Positions 24,418 through 34,819 are shown, counted from the first letter of the stretch. The stretch: 64,000 nt of DNA from Litorilituus sp. (GCA_030754235.1 JASMAS010000015.1:1-64000), one strand, 5' to 3'. Notes: generated by a model not told the origin, from the sequence alone. Made by a program: numbers and translations.

Positions 24418-27243
24418 ATGCAAAAAATATTATGCCTGTGCCTATGGCAGGTTATCGTTCTTAGTATAGCGACAGTAAGCATATTCTCTATTAGCTTACC
24501 TGCTGTTGGTCAAGGGGTAGCTGCTAAAGAAGAGAGTGGCATTCGCATGCGAGGCCCTAAAAGCTCAGATGTTTTCCCTTATGATAAGTATGGACCTATT
24601 ACGAAACGCGATACTTTATGGAAAATAGCGTTAACAGTAAGGCCTGATAACCGTTTAACGGTATATCAAGTGATGCAAGCTTTATATAAAGCTAACCCAC
24701 AAGCATTTGCAGAAAATAACTTAAATTATTTGGTACAAGGTCAGTATTTGCAAATTCCATCATTTACACAAATGATGAAAATTAATCGTACAGAAGCCGA
24801 AAGAAAATCAAACCAGGACGATCAAAACTGGCAAAAAAAGCAACCAAAAGCCACCAATAAAACGGTAAATAAACTCCAAGAGCCCAGTGTTAATAAAAAA
24901 GACTTAAACACGGTAAAAGTTGAAATTAATGATCAATTACAAAAAATAGATACAGAGCAACAACAACGATTAAAAAGCATTCAAAATGATGTGTTAGACT
25001 CAATTGACGGCTTGCAAGCTATTTTGAAAGAAAATGAAAAATTGCGTCAACGTTTAGCAAGTTTTAATAGCCAACTTGGCACCATGCAAAAAGAGGTGGC
25101 TAAAGGGAAAGAAATCAAGCTGCAAATGGATCATATGCTTAAATTGCAGCAAGCTTTACTCAACAAAGCACAAGCGAGGGAGCAAGAGCTATTATTGGAA
25201 AAACAACGAGCAGAGGCGGCAAAAAACAATATATATTCAAGCCTATGGCTCAAGGTATTAATAGGAACGCTTCCTGCCTTGCTACTGCTTATTGTCACGG
25301 TATTGATTTTTAAACGCAAACAGAGTGTGCAACCAGCGGAAGAAGTTGTTTCCCAACAAGACAATAAAGTTCACAAAGAAGCGATTGTTGCACATAAAGA
25401 AGAAAAAGAGCCAGTTGATGCAATAGATGACTTAACTTTGGATGATGACTCGTCACTTGACGGTGATTTATCGTTAGATGATGAATTAGAAGCTGAAGAT
25501 GATTTATCCATGGATCTCGTTGAAGAAGAAGATGACGTTATCCATTTAGATAGTGACGATGAAGATGAATTAGATGGACTAGATGATTTAGAAGATATAT
25601 TACTTGATGATGATAGCCCACTCGATGAACAAAGTAGTGAAGGCATAGCTCAGGATGACTTAGATGAGCTACTTTCCTCGGATGAGTTATCGATTGATGA
25701 ATCTTCATTGCAAGAAGAAGCTCTTGAGAATAATCAGATTGATCAAGATGATCTTGATGATTTACTCAATAGTCTTGATGAAGAGTTATCGGTTGATGAA
25801 GATCCATTAGCTGAAGAAAGTCATATTAGTATTGATGATGTTATAGAGTCCGACGAGCCCGATGAGTTGATAGAGGAAGTTACCGCTGATCTAGACTCTG
25901 TTACAGATGACGAAACGGCTCAAGCGGAAATTACGGATCCCGATGATATTGATGCGTTGCTTGAGTCGATGAATATAGAAGACTCTTCAGAAAATGAAGA
26001 ATCCCCGGTAGAAAATCAGATCAGCCAAGACAGTGATGAAGCCGAAATCAACAGTCCCGATGATCTAGATGCATTACTTGACTCGATGGGTGTTGAAGAC
26101 TCCTCAGAAAATGAAGAACCCCCGGTAGAAAATCAGATCAGCCAAGACAGTGATGAAGCCGAAATCGAAATCACCGATCCCGATGATATTGACGCATTAC
26201 TTGACTCGATGGGCTCTGATGAACCTCAAAAAGAAATTACTGATCCCGATGATATTGATGCCGTACTTAACTCTATGGGCTCTGATGAACCTCAAAAAGA
26301 GATTACTGATCCAAATGATATTGATGAAATACTTGAATCAATGGGGGAGGAAGAAAATAACGATATCGTTGATAACATAGGCGAGTCTCCCAATAGAAGC
26401 AAGATAGAAAGTTTATCCGAAGAGTATATTGCACCATTGCTAGCGGCTGACTTTAGTGCTATTCACAAAGAGAGCTCAACTGATGACATGAGCTCCGATA
26501 TAGATGCAAACATTGTCGCGCCCGATGAGTCTGATCAAGCAGAAAATTCTGATACTTTAGATATTGGTGATGAATTAGATGAAGGAGAGCAGGGAGCTTT
26601 TGATGAGGAAGCTTTATCCAAATTACTCCATGATTCAGCATCAGAGAATGCAGTAGAGTTAACGCCAGATTTCTCAGATAAAAATGTGTTAGCTGATTTA
26701 TTGAATGATAGTAGTGATGACGCTGACAATGTTACTTCAGAAGCAACAGAAATTGATGATATTCAAGAACTTGATAATTTAGAGTTTGATGAATTGCTCG
26801 CTAATATTGAAGAAGAGTCTAATGTGGCTAGCACTTCCGTTGATTATACTCAAGACTATGATCCAGATGATTCTATTTCCTTAGATGATTTTGATGATCC
26901 TAATAGTGGAGTCGTGACTGAAAGTGATACTAAAGCTAACGAAGACAACTTTGTTTCAGTTGATTCAATACTTTCTGCTGCACAAGATATCGATGTCACA
27001 GAAGAATTGTACGATGAAGCTAACATTGATGTAGGGTTGAATGAATATTCTGAATTTACTGAAAATGTCAATCAAGTGGATGTTGATGAAGATGAAAATG
27101 GCATGGCAGCTAAACTCGACTTAGCAAAAGTTTATGTGGAAATAGGCGATCAAGATAATGCTCAAGTTATTTTACTGGAAATAATTAATCACGGTAATCC
27201 CCAACAGCAACTTGAAGCACAAGAATTACTTGATAACCTGTAA
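24418..27243 (+). CDS. fimV: FimV/HubP-family polar landmark protein with acidic repeats
   Basis: The 941-residue product has a signal-like N-terminus. Then comes the FimV core (about 55-125, YGPITKRDTLWKIALTVRPD and the LysM-like end GQYLQIPSF), a Gln/Lys-rich coiled coil (about 150-270) and one TM helix (about 279-298). A very acidic cytoplasmic region of about 600 residues follows, ending in the FimV C-terminal helix pair (LDLAKVYVEIGDQDNAQVI near 900). Such proteins organise the cell pole: type IV pili, flagella and chromosome landmarks in Pseudomonas, Shewanella and Vibrio. Internal repeats EITDPDDIDALLDSMGSDE recur at about 500-640. It lies between asd and truA; fimV is often upstream of truA in this order. 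Confidence 0.93.
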   Translation: MQKILCLCLWQVIVLSIATVSIFSISLPAVGQGVAAKEESGIRMRGPKSSDVFPYDKYGPITKRDTLWKIALTVRPDNRLTVYQVMQALYKANPQAFAENNLNYLVQGQYLQIPSFTQMMKINRTEAERKSNQDDQNWQKKQPKATNKTVNKLQEPSVNKKDLNTVKVEINDQLQKIDTEQQQRLKSIQNDVLDSIDGLQAILKENEKLRQRLASFNSQLGTMQKEVAKGKEIKLQMDHMLKLQQALLNKAQAREQELLLEKQRAEAAKNNIYSSLWLKVLIGTLPALLLLIVTVLIFKRKQSVQPAEEVVSQQDNKVHKEAIVAHKEEKEPVDAIDDLTLDDDSSLDGDLSLDDELEAEDDLSMDLVEEEDDVIHLDSDDEDELDGLDDLEDILLDDDSPLDEQSSEGIAQDDLDELLSSDELSIDESSLQEEALENNQIDQDDLDDLLNSLDEELSVDEDPLAEESHISIDDVIESDEPDELIEEVTADLDSVTDDETAQAEITDPDDIDALLESMNIEDSSENEESPVENQISQDSDEAEINSPDDLDALLDSMGVEDSSENEEPPVENQISQDSDEAEIEITDPDDIDALLDSMGSDEPQKEITDPDDIDAVLNSMGSDEPQKEITDPNDIDEILESMGEEENNDIVDNIGESPNRSKIESLSEEYIAPLLAADFSAIHKESSTDDMSSDIDANIVAPDESDQAENSDTLDIGDELDEGEQGAFDEEALSKLLHDSASENAVELTPDFSDKNVLADLLNDSSDDADNVTSEATEIDDIQELDNLEFDELLANIEEESNVASTSVDYTQDYDPDDSISLDDFDDPNSGVVTESDTKANEDNFVSVDSILSAAQDIDVTEELYDEANIDVGLNEYSEFTENVNQVDVDEDENGMAAKLDLAKVYVEIGDQDNAQVILLEIINHGNPQQQLEAQELLDNL
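25981..26345 (+). repeat. Nested tandem duplications inside fimV
   Basis: A 60-odd-bp block (25985-26046) recurs at 26102-26163 with almost no change, an offset of 117 bp (39 codons). Then a 66-bp unit (22 codons, core DPDDIDA.LDSMGSDEPQKE) recurs at 26213 and 26279, with older copies further upstream at 25927. Both periods are multiples of 3, so the reading frame is preserved. Confidence 0.8.
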
Positions 27244-27340
27244 AAACAAGTTGCACTACAAATACCATTGGCATAACGAAGCAAATAATAGATAATGCGC
27301 CTTTAAATTTTTCGATAAAATGGCACATTAAGAGGTTGGC

Positions 27341-28123
27341 ATGCGTTATGCTCTTGGCATCGAATATGATGGTAAAAATTACTGTGGTTGGCAGCGACAA
27401 AAAAGTGTCGTTAGTGTTCAGCAAACACTAGAAAATGCCCTATCAAAAATAGCCGATGAACCTATTGAAGTGGTTTGTGCTGGTCGAACAGATACCGGTG
27501 TAAATGCCACAAATCAAGTGATTCATTTTGATACCAATAAAGTTCGTAAAGATATTGCATGGACTTTAGGTGTAAATACTCATTTACCTAGAGATGTTGC
27601 CGTAACTTGGGTTAAAGCTGTTAGTGAAGATTTTCACGCACGCTTTAGCGCGACAGCAAGACGTTATCGTTATATCATTTATAATAATGCTTTACGCTCA
27701 GCGATTCTAAGTGATGGTATCAGTCATTTTCATTATCCTCTTGATGAAACCTTGATGCATGAAGGAGCCCAATATTTAGTGGGCAAACATGACTTTACCT
27801 CTTTTCGAACTGTTCATTGCCAGTCACATTCCCCTACCCGAACTATTGAGCACTGCCAGGTAACTCGTCAAGGTGAATACATTATCGTTGATGTAAAAGC
27901 CAATGCCTTTTTACATCATATGGTGCGCAATATTGTTGGGAGTTTAATGCGAGTGGGCCAAGCACAAGAACCTATCTCTTGGATAAAAGAAGTGCTAGAA
28001 CACAAAAATCGTTGTATGGCTGGTGTGACAGCCCCTCCAGAAGGGTTATATTTTGTAGAAGTTGATTATCCCCAGCAGTTTGCATTACCTAAAAGACCCT
28101 TTGGGCCACTTTTTTTAAATTAA
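27341..28123 (+). CDS. truA: tRNA pseudouridine(38-40) synthase TruA
   Basis: TruA makes pseudouridine at positions 38-40 of tRNA anticodon arms. The 260-residue product has the catalytic Asp51 in [15 protein letters not shown] and the later motifs RYRYIIYN and [14 protein letters not shown]. Length and motifs are typical. It lies about 100 nt after fimV and before accD, the usual pdxB-to-purF order with fimV inserted. Confidence 0.97.
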   Translation: MRYALGIEYDGKNYCGWQRQKSVVSVQQTLENALSKIADEPIEVVCAGRTDTGVNATNQVIHFDTNKVRKDIAWTLGVNTHLPRDVAVTWVKAVSEDFHARFSATARRYRYIIYNNALRSAILSDGISHFHYPLDETLMHEGAQYLVGKHDFTSFRTVHCQSHSPTRTIEHCQVTRQGEYIIVDVKANAFLHHMVRNIVGSLMRVGQAQEPISWIKEVLEHKNRCMAGVTAPPEGLYFVEVDYPQQFALPKRPFGPLFLN

Positions 28124-28297
28124 TTCTTTTATTAAAGTAAAATTACTTACAAGACAGACCAGTTTTTTATATAAAACATGGGTTAAAGTGTGTTCTAATT
28201 CATCGTTAAGTTAGCATTCTTTTCAAAATTGACTTTTTAGTGATATTTTTAGATAAAAAGTTGATTTATATTCGTTGCAATAGGCAAAAATAAAATT

Positions 28298-29164
28298 ATG
28301 AGCTGGATTGAAAAAATTCTCCCCAAAGCAAAATCTACCCAAAAACGTAATATTCCGGAAGGTGTCTGGAGTAAATGTTCCTCATGTAATGCAGTGCTTT
28401 ACAAAGTTGAGTTGGATAGACAGATTTCAGTATGCCCCAAATGTGATCATCATATGCGAATTACGGCACGAAAGCGTATTGATAGCTTCTTAGACCAAGA
28501 TAATCGCATGGAACTTGGTGAAAGTTTTGAAGCACAAGATATTTTAAGATTTAAAGACTCAAAACGCTATAAAGACCGATTAAGTGCAGCTCAAAAAAAT
28601 ACCGGTGAAAAAGATGCACTCGTGGTGATGAAAGGTGAATTACATGGTATGCCTGTTGTCGCTGCTGCTTTTGAATTTTCATTTTTAGGTGGTTCAATGG
28701 CATCGGTTGTTGGTGCTCGTTTTGTGGCAGGTGTTGAGTATTGTTTAGAGCATAACTTACCCTTTATTTGTTTCTCTGCCAGTGGTGGTGCCCGTATGCA
28801 AGAGGCACTATTCTCATTAATGCAAATGGCTAAAACGAGTGCTGCATTAGCTAAAATGAGCGAGAAAGGCTTACCTTATGTATCGGTATTAACCGATCCA
28901 ACTATGGGTGGGGTTTCAGCAAGTTTAGCTATGCTAGGTGATATTAATGTTGCTGAACCAAAAGCGTTAATAGGCTTTGCTGGTCCACGAGTTATCGAGC
29001 AAACGGTAAGAGAAAAACTTCCTGAAGGTTTCCAACGAAGTGAATTTTTGTTAGAAAAAGGTGCTATCGACATGATAGTGGATCGTCGAAACATGCGAGA
29101 CACACTTGCTCGCATGTTAGCCAAATTTACTGGGCAACCTAGTCCAGTTGCGGAAAGTGCATAA
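28298..29164 (+). CDS. accD: Acetyl-CoA carboxylase carboxyltransferase beta subunit
   Basis: AccD with AccA transfers the carboxyl group from carboxybiotin to acetyl-CoA, giving malonyl-CoA. The 288-residue product has an N-terminal zinc ribbon with Cys27, Cys30, Cys46 and Cys49. The crotonase-fold core contains [20 protein letters not shown] near 165 and [20 protein letters not shown] near 227. The C-terminus lacks the long acidic extension of some homologues. The stop is 7 nt before the folC start, so folC is translated from the same message. Confidence 0.98.
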   Translation: MSWIEKILPKAKSTQKRNIPEGVWSKCSSCNAVLYKVELDRQISVCPKCDHHMRITARKRIDSFLDQDNRMELGESFEAQDILRFKDSKRYKDRLSAAQKNTGEKDALVVMKGELHGMPVVAAAFEFSFLGGSMASVVGARFVAGVEYCLEHNLPFICFSASGGARMQEALFSLMQMAKTSAALAKMSEKGLPYVSVLTDPTMGGVSASLAMLGDINVAEPKALIGFAGPRVIEQTVREKLPEGFQRSEFLLEKGAIDMIVDRRNMRDTLARMLAKFTGQPSPVAESA

Positions 29165-29171
29165 CCTTTTA

Positions 29172-30551
29172 ATGCCCAGTGATCAAAAAAGCCACTTAAA
29201 AGGCGGCAAAAGCCTTAATGAGTGGCTTTGTTATTTAGAAACTATCCATGAAACTGAGATTGATCTTGGTTTGTCACGCATCAGGATTGTTGCGCAGCGT
29301 TTAGCGATTGATTTAAGTTTTGCTACTGTGATTACAGTCGCAGGCACTAATGGCAAAGGAACAACATGTGCATTTTTAGAGAATGCTTTATGCCGCGAGC
29401 ATAAACACAAGGATGCTGCTCATTCACAGTTAAATGTTGCGGTGTACTCTTCTCCCCACATTGAATGCTTTAATGAACGATTGCGTATTAACCATTGCGA
29501 TGTTGATGATATTGCCTTTATAAAAGCCTTTGAACAAATAGAGTTAGCTCGAGATGATATTTCTCTCAGTTATTATGAGTTCACCACCTTAGCGGCATTT
29601 GTCGTCTTAATGGCTAGTAAACCTGAGATTATTATTCTCGAAGTAGGTCTAGGCGGTAGGCTCGATGCGACAAATATTATTGACGCAGATGTTGCGGTTA
29701 TTACCTCGGTGGATATTGATCATCAAGCTTTTCTTGGCAATGACCGTGAAACAATAGGTTTTGAAAAAGCAGGTATTATGCGTGCCGAACAAGATATTAT
29801 TGTTGGTGATTTTACACCTCCAAAATCGGTACTAAAACATGCTAGTGACATTAATCAAGCTTTAGAACCTGAAAAAATATCGCAAGCGTTGGCTAAAATA
29901 AAAGTAAGAGGGAAGGACTTTACAATTGTTGACGCCATTAATGCCGATAATACGCTTGGGTTTTGGCAATGGCAATACCGTGATCAAGTGAAAGGTGAAC
30001 AACAGACATTTCAAATAAAACAACTTATTCCTACCAGTATTCCCCGTGATAATGTTGCCACAGCATTAATGGTGTTAAAGCAACTTGGGGTGGCATTAAC
30101 GAGTGAAAAGGTAAATCGTCTGATCCAGCAAACCAAAGTAGCAGGTAGAACAGAAATGTTTAAATTTACTTGTGATGTGATGCTTGATGTGGGTCATAAT
30201 CCTCATGCAGGGCGTTATTTGGCTAATCAATTGAGTTTGCTTAAAACGCAACATGGATACACAAACGTTATTGCGGTATGCGCCATGTTGGCTGACAAAG
30301 ATATAAAAAACACCTTGTCAGCACTCTCGCAACGTGTTGATTATTGGTATATTGCTCCCTTGGCAGTACCAAGATCTGCAACAACAGAGTATACCAGTGA
30401 AATACTTGGTAAGTTTACTCAGGCAATCAATTGTTTTGACAATATCACTCAGGCATTTAAAATAGCTAGCGAAGATGCTAAACCAACGGATTTAATTTTG
30501 GTGTTTGGCTCTTTTTTTACAGTGGCTGAAATTAGAAAGCTGCTAATTTAA
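29172..30551 (+). CDS. folC: Dihydrofolate/folylpolyglutamate synthase FolC
   Basis: FolC adds glutamate to dihydropteroate and extends folate polyglutamate tails. The 459-residue Mur-ligase-type product has the P-loop GTNGKGTT at 58-65, the segment EVGLGGRLDATNI near 165 and the ADP-binding motif DVGHNPHAG near 340. The ATG at 29172 (MPSDQKS) lies 7 nt after the accD stop; the ATG at 29148 would start inside accD. It is followed by a small repeat and dedD, in E. coli order. Confidence 0.96.
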   Translation: MPSDQKSHLKGGKSLNEWLCYLETIHETEIDLGLSRIRIVAQRLAIDLSFATVITVAGTNGKGTTCAFLENALCREHKHKDAAHSQLNVAVYSSPHIECFNERLRINHCDVDDIAFIKAFEQIELARDDISLSYYEFTTLAAFVVLMASKPEIIILEVGLGGRLDATNIIDADVAVITSVDIDHQAFLGNDRETIGFEKAGIMRAEQDIIVGDFTPPKSVLKHASDINQALEPEKISQALAKIKVRGKDFTIVDAINADNTLGFWQWQYRDQVKGEQQTFQIKQLIPTSIPRDNVATALMVLKQLGVALTSEKVNRLIQQTKVAGRTEMFKFTCDVMLDVGHNPHAGRYLANQLSLLKTQHGYTNVIAVCAMLADKDIKNTLSALSQRVDYWYIAPLAVPRSATTEYTSEILGKFTQAINCFDNITQAFKIASEDAKPTDLILVFGSFFTVAEIRKLLI

Positions 30552-30556
30552 TTGAT

Positions 30557-30592
30557 TAATACCAAATAGATTACGTTGTTCTCTTGGTATTA
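30557..30592. repeat. Inverted repeat TAATACCAA/TTGGTATTA
   Basis: Two exact 9-nt arms are separated by 18 nt. The right arm (30584-30592) overlaps TATACT, a possible -10 for dedD. It belongs to the TTGGTAT family of intergenic sequences seen elsewhere in the window. Confidence 0.55.
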
Positions 30593-30624
30593 TACTCGCT
30601 AATCGATTTAGCCTGGAGTTTCAT

Positions 30625-31287
30625 TTGTCTACACCGTTTCAAAACCGCCTTGTTGGTACCATTATAGTTGCCGCAGCTGTTGTTATTTTTTTACCTGATC
30701 TACTCGATGGTAAGAAAAATATAAATCAAACAGACTTTGAAGCTATACCTAAAGCACCAAGCTTTACCGGAAAAATAACGCATAAAACATTTCCGGAGCA
30801 AAAACTAGTTCTAAAAGAATTGCCGCAAATTATTAATGAAACAGCATTAGATTTAGACAGTGAAACGTCAGAAAAAGAGCTGAGCCATACGGTTGTAAAG
30901 GCCACTGCTCAGTCAAATGAGATCATAACGCCAGCGACTAAAGCTAACGCTATTCTCGCAAAGGTAGAGCCTGTTACCATCGAGAAGAAAGCCGTTATTA
31001 ATAAACCCGTATTAGGTAAGCATCCAGAAAGGGCGGTTAATAAAGAAGCTTGGGTTATTCAATTAGGTAGCTTTAAACATAAGAGAAATGTCGAGGAGCT
31101 GTTGGCCAAGCTAAAACTAAAAGGTTATAGCGCTTTTACTAAACCAATTAAAACGAAAAAGGGTACGCTAACTAAGGTTTTTGTTGGTCCTGAATTAATT
31201 AAATCATCATTAGAAAAGCAAATTTCACCGTTGAAAAAATTAACCGGTGTTCAAGGAAAAATCGCTCGTTTTTACCCAACCAAATAA
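30625..31287 (+). CDS. dedD: SPOR-domain cell-division protein DedD
   Basis: DedD is an inner-membrane divisome protein whose SPOR domain binds denuded septal peptidoglycan. The 220-residue product has one TM helix near the N-terminus (about 9-25, VGTIIVAAAVVIFLPDLL), a low-complexity periplasmic linker, and a SPOR domain at about 135-215 (WVIQLGSFKHKRNVEELLAKL). The start is TTG 30625, with GGAG 6 nt upstream and no nearby ATG. Place in the folC-dedD-cvpA-purF order supports the name. Confidence 0.9.
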   Translation: MSTPFQNRLVGTIIVAAAVVIFLPDLLDGKKNINQTDFEAIPKAPSFTGKITHKTFPEQKLVLKELPQIINETALDLDSETSEKELSHTVVKATAQSNEIITPATKANAILAKVEPVTIEKKAVINKPVLGKHPERAVNKEAWVIQLGSFKHKRNVEELLAKLKLKGYSAFTKPIKTKKGTLTKVFVGPELIKSSLEKQISPLKKLTGVQGKIARFYPTK

Positions 31288-31326
31288 AGAAGAATGATAA
31301 AAAAATTGTTACTATGCCAAAATAGA

Positions 31327-31359
31327 ATTGAGTTATTTCTAACCCAGAAATAACTCAAT
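31327..31359 (+). repeat. Perfect 14-bp inverted repeat upstream of cvpA
   Basis: ATTGAGTTATTTCT and its exact reverse complement flank AACCC. No T run follows, so termination of dedD is possible but not typical. The promoter at 31364 lies directly after it, so it could also be an operator. Confidence 0.75.
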
Positions 31360-31363
31360 CAAC

Positions 31364-31393
31364 TTGGTATTATTAATTCTATTCTGGTAGAAT
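31364..31393 (+). promoter_or_regulatory. Sigma-70-like promoter of cvpA-purF
   Basis: TTGGTA (31364-31369) and TAGAAT (31388-31393) are 18 nt apart, 32 nt before the cvpA ATG. No good PurR box was found here. Confidence 0.45.
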
Positions 31394-31424
31394 GCGCGGC
31401 TCTAATCAATGAGAAACTCAAATT

Positions 31425-31907
31425 ATGATTTGGATAGATTATGCCATTTTGGCTGTTATAGGCGTATCAACACTTATTAGTTTGGTGCGTGGCTTTGTTA
31501 AAGAAGCGGTGTCCCTAGTTGTTTGGATCAGTGCCTTTTTTATTGCGAGTACCTTCTATGCCAACCTAGCTAATTTACTCACTAATATTTCCGATCAGCT
31601 ATTACGTAACGCGGCCGCCATCACTATACTATTTATCGCTACTTTAGTGTTGGGTGCTCTGGTTAATTTCCTAATAGGTCAATTAGTCAGTAAAACGGGC
31701 TTGTCAGGTACCGATAGGGTTTTAGGGCTAGTTTTCGGTGCTTTACGAGGCGTATTAATTATCAGTGCAGTGCTCTTCTTTATGGATGCATTTACTGGTG
31801 CTGCGGGCAGTGATTGGTGGAAAAGTTCACAACTGATCCCTGAATTTAAATTAGTTGTTGAATGGTTCTTTGAGTATCTCAAGCAGTCATCTAGTTTTCT
31901 AACTTAG
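31425..31907 (+). CDS. cvpA: CvpA family membrane protein
   Basis: CvpA is a small inner-membrane protein first linked to colicin V export and later to resistance to bile and other envelope stress; its molecular role is unknown. The 160-residue product has about four hydrophobic helices (near 4-22, 26-46, 62-85 and 102-122) and the family motifs [17 protein letters not shown] and GLVFGALRG. It lies 43 nt upstream of purF, the conserved cvpA-purF pair. Confidence 0.96.
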   Translation: MIWIDYAILAVIGVSTLISLVRGFVKEAVSLVVWISAFFIASTFYANLANLLTNISDQLLRNAAAITILFIATLVLGALVNFLIGQLVSKTGLSGTDRVLGLVFGALRGVLIISAVLFFMDAFTGAAGSDWWKSSQLIPEFKLVVEWFFEYLKQSSSFLT

Positions 31908-31950
31908 CGTTAATTTATTTACTTTACTCAGGTCAAACGGAGAAAAATTC

Positions 31951-33468
31951 ATGTGTGGTATTGTTGGTATTGTCGGAAAAACCCCGGTTAATCAATATTT
32001 GTATGACGGATTAACTGTGTTACAGCATAGAGGTCAAGATGCTGCCGGTATTGTAACTATCCATAACAATACTTTTAGGCTTAGAAAAGCTAATGGTTTA
32101 GTTAAAGATGTATTTCATACCCGTCATATGATGCGCTTACAAGGTAACATTGGTATTGGTCATGTTCGTTACCCAACTGCGGGTACTTCTAGTTCTTCTG
32201 AAGCGCAACCATTTTATGCAAATTCACCTTATGGGATATCACTAGCTCACAATGGTAACCTTACTAATGCTGATGAATTAAAGCGTTGGTTAAATACTGA
32301 AGCACGACGTCATGTAAATACTACTTCAGATTCTGAGTTGTTACTTAATATTTTAGGCCATGAACTACAACAAAGTGCTAATTTAGCACTCACACCTGAT
32401 GATGTTTTTAATGCGGTAGCTAATACCCACAAGCGGGTAAGAGGTGCTTATGCTACGGTTGCTTTGATCATTGGTTATGGCATGGTTGCTTTTCGTGATC
32501 CTAATGGCATTCGCCCGTTAGTATTTGGTAAACGTGAAACAGAACATGGCGTAGAGTATATGGTTGCCTCTGAATCAGTTGCACTAGATGCATGTTCATT
32601 TGAATTTGTTCGTGATGTTGCCCCAGGTGAAGCGATTTTCTTTTCACAAAATGGTCAAATTCATAGTAAGCAATGCGCTGAAAACCCCACTTACAGCCCT
32701 TGTATTTTTGAATTTGTTTATTTTGCTCGTCCTGATTCAACTATTGATAAAATGTCAGTGTACGCATCTCGTGTAGAGATGGGAACTAAGCTTGGTGAAA
32801 AAATTGCCAATGATTGGGAAGATGAAGATATTGATGTCGTTATTCCTATTCCTGAAACTTCGTGTGATATTGCTTTACAAATAGCTAAACAACTCGAACT
32901 TCCTTACCGACAAGGCTTTGTAAAGAACCGTTATATTGGTCGTACTTTCATTATGCCAGGTCAAGAACAACGTAAGAAATCTGTTCGTCAAAAACTTAAT
33001 GCTATCAGTACTGAGTTTAAAGGTAAAAATGTTTTACTCGTTGATGATTCTGTTGTACGTGGTACCACTTCAGAGCAAATTATTGAAATGGCTCGAGCTT
33101 CAGGTGCTAAAAAAGTGTACTTTGCATCGGCGGCACCAGAAGTTCGTTTCCCTAATGTCTATGGTATTGATATGCCAAGCGCCAATGAACTGATTGCTCA
33201 TGGACGAGATGTTGATGATATTTGTACTTTGATTGGTGCCGATAAGCTTATATTTCAAGAAATTGATGATTTAGTTGCTGCCGTGGGCTCTCATAATGCA
33301 GAAATCACTAATTTTGATACTTCTGTATTTGATGGTAATTATGTTACCAATGATATTGACAACTCTTATTTAGAAAAATTAGATGCGCTACGTAATAATA
33401 GTACTAAAGAAGAATCAGATAAAAATGCTGATTCTGTGATAGATATGTATAACGAAGGTGCTGAATAA
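31951..33468 (+). CDS. purF: Amidophosphoribosyltransferase PurF
   Basis: PurF commits PRPP to purine synthesis by transferring the amide of glutamine. The 505-residue product starts MCGIVGIVG, whose Cys becomes the N-terminal nucleophile of the glutaminase domain. The PRPP-binding motif [13 protein letters not shown] lies at 361-373. A C-terminal extension rich in Asp and Asn is seen. It is the second gene of the cvpA-purF pair; a hairpin follows and the next gene converges. Confidence 0.98.
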   Translation: MCGIVGIVGKTPVNQYLYDGLTVLQHRGQDAAGIVTIHNNTFRLRKANGLVKDVFHTRHMMRLQGNIGIGHVRYPTAGTSSSSEAQPFYANSPYGISLAHNGNLTNADELKRWLNTEARRHVNTTSDSELLLNILGHELQQSANLALTPDDVFNAVANTHKRVRGAYATVALIIGYGMVAFRDPNGIRPLVFGKRETEHGVEYMVASESVALDACSFEFVRDVAPGEAIFFSQNGQIHSKQCAENPTYSPCIFEFVYFARPDSTIDKMSVYASRVEMGTKLGEKIANDWEDEDIDVVIPIPETSCDIALQIAKQLELPYRQGFVKNRYIGRTFIMPGQEQRKKSVRQKLNAISTEFKGKNVLLVDDSVVRGTTSEQIIEMARASGAKKVYFASAAPEVRFPNVYGIDMPSANELIAHGRDVDDICTLIGADKLIFQEIDDLVAAVGSHNAEITNFDTSVFDGNYVTNDIDNSYLEKLDALRNNSTKEESDKNADSVIDMYNEGAE

Positions 33469-33511
33469 GTCGCTTCCTTTGACTAGGTGATAATGTAATT
33501 GCATCTAAAAT

Positions 33512-33541
33512 AAGTAGCGGGTCTAAAATAACTCGCTACTT
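33512..33541. terminator. Hairpin between convergent purF and Yip1-family gene
   Basis: AAGTAGCG and CGCTACTT form an 8-bp stem with a 14-nt loop. The T tract is weak on both strands, so efficiency is uncertain. Confidence 0.5.
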
Positions 33542-33553
33542 GTCACTTCTCGC

Positions 33554-34153
33554 TCAAGTTATAAACTCATAGCCAAAAGCGACTCCCCAGATGACTGTAC
33601 TCAAGGCCATAATAGCAATTAACAAAACTAAGCCGCAAGTAACAACAGAGCTCGAGTAAATGAAGCCTTTTTCCTCTGGAATGTTCATCATAATAGGCAC
33701 CCCCGAATACAATAAATACACTGAATAACAGACCGCAGCAATAACGGCTAGACTTACAAACCAGAGTACGGGATATAATGCTGAAATACCAACCATTAAA
33801 ATCGGTGTAGCGGTATAAACGGCAAGTTCAAGTGATTGTACAAAGCTGGGGGTCGAATCGAAGGTTTTTGCCATCCAATGAATTAAGCAGGCTAGGGAAA
33901 AAACACCGAAAACAAGTGCTATGTACATAAAAATGGCCATCACTTGGGCGCTAGATTGGTTGACCTTTATCGGTTCGCCTACTCCAATCGTCCAACCAAT
34001 ATGTGCCGCAGCATAATAACCACAAATAGTGGGTATTAGAGAAACCACTAAAATATGTACTAAGCTATACATTAAGCTTTCATGAACTCTTTTGATCGTT
34101 TTCCATTCATCTTTTGGGTGAGTATATAAACCCCATATATGATTCAATATCAT
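33554..34153 (-). CDS. Yip1-family integral membrane protein
   Basis: The 199-residue product starts with a short amphipathic N-terminus typical of the family (LNHIWGLYTHPKDEWKTIK), followed by about five membrane helices (around 30-50, 72-95, 110-132, 137-155 and 170-192). Bacterial Yip1-family proteins are of unknown function. It has no partner gene: purF converges with it and the next gene upstream on its strand is a separate small gene 272 nt away. That gap contains a small CCGTATT/AATACGG inverted repeat at 34211-34235. Confidence 0.85.
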   Translation of the reverse strand: MILNHIWGLYTHPKDEWKTIKRVHESLMYSLVHILVVSLIPTICGYYAAAHIGWTIGVGEPIKVNQSSAQVMAIFMYIALVFGVFSLACLIHWMAKTFDSTPSFVQSLELAVYTATPILMVGISALYPVLWFVSLAVIAAVCYSVYLLYSGVPIMMNIPEEKGFIYSSSVVTCGLVLLIAIMALSTVIWGVAFGYEFIT

Positions 34154-34425
34154 TATGTTCTCCTTTGTTTGCTACTAGCTACACACCGGACGTGGTTAAT
34201 ATTAATTACACCGTATTGCTTACACTATAATACGGTATGGGGTGTATAAGCGATCACTCGCACATAAAGAATGATTAGACCCTAGCTTTCTTTAAAGGTT
34301 ACTTGAAATAAGTGGAAAGTAAAAGTGTGGGGAATTTAAAAATAACAAAAACTGAGTATGATTACCTTAATACAGTTGACCCAAAGCAATCACTGTACAA
34401 TGATATTTAACGACAAAAAGCATGC

Positions 34426-34716
34426 TCAACTGACTTTAATTCGAACAATTCTCATTATTTCAATGTCAAGCCCTGCGATGGTTTCATGATCAGGATAATA
34501 GGTAATATTAACCCGTTGCCCTTGCAAGCTTTTATAGAGTTTTTTGCGTTTATATTTAAAAGGTACATCAATATTTTCTAGCATTAAGGTGTTTAGCAGC
34601 CAATCATCAAACTCTCGTTGTACATGCGAAATGACCTTAATGTTGTCAGTATGTACTAGTTTGGGGTGACGTTCAGTAAGTTGTTTTGCTAATTTATTTG
34701 AATTTATGTTTGCCAT
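34426..34716 (-). CDS. Small conserved-looking protein of unknown function
   Basis: I do not recognise this 96-residue protein. It is basic, without signal or membrane segments, and appears to mix helices (about 1-45) with a C-terminal beta region (VNITYYPDHETIAGLDIEIM). It lies divergent from miaE with 103 nt between them, and its codon usage looks like that of its neighbours. A real gene is likely given its length and its isolated place between two well-supported genes, but it could be wrong. Confidence 0.55.
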   Translation of the reverse strand: MANINSNKLAKQLTERHPKLVHTDNIKVISHVQREFDDWLLNTLMLENIDVPFKYKRKKLYKSLQGQRVNITYYPDHETIAGLDIEIMRIVRIKVS

Positions 34717-34819
34717 GACTTGATCAATGTCAGTTAAAAGTGAATTTTTACTAGTATCTCAATATTCACCCTTTTAAAATAGCACTAATCTTAGATTTTT
34801 AACCAAAAGTAACTTTGCC

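Noticed and set aside
25920-26345. Repeated units that could be taken for a CRISPR or VNTR
   Set aside because: The repeats are in-frame codons of fimV with no unique spacers.
31288-31424. PurR box before cvpA-purF
   Set aside because: No sequence close to ACGCAAACGTTTTC was seen; only a different palindrome is present.
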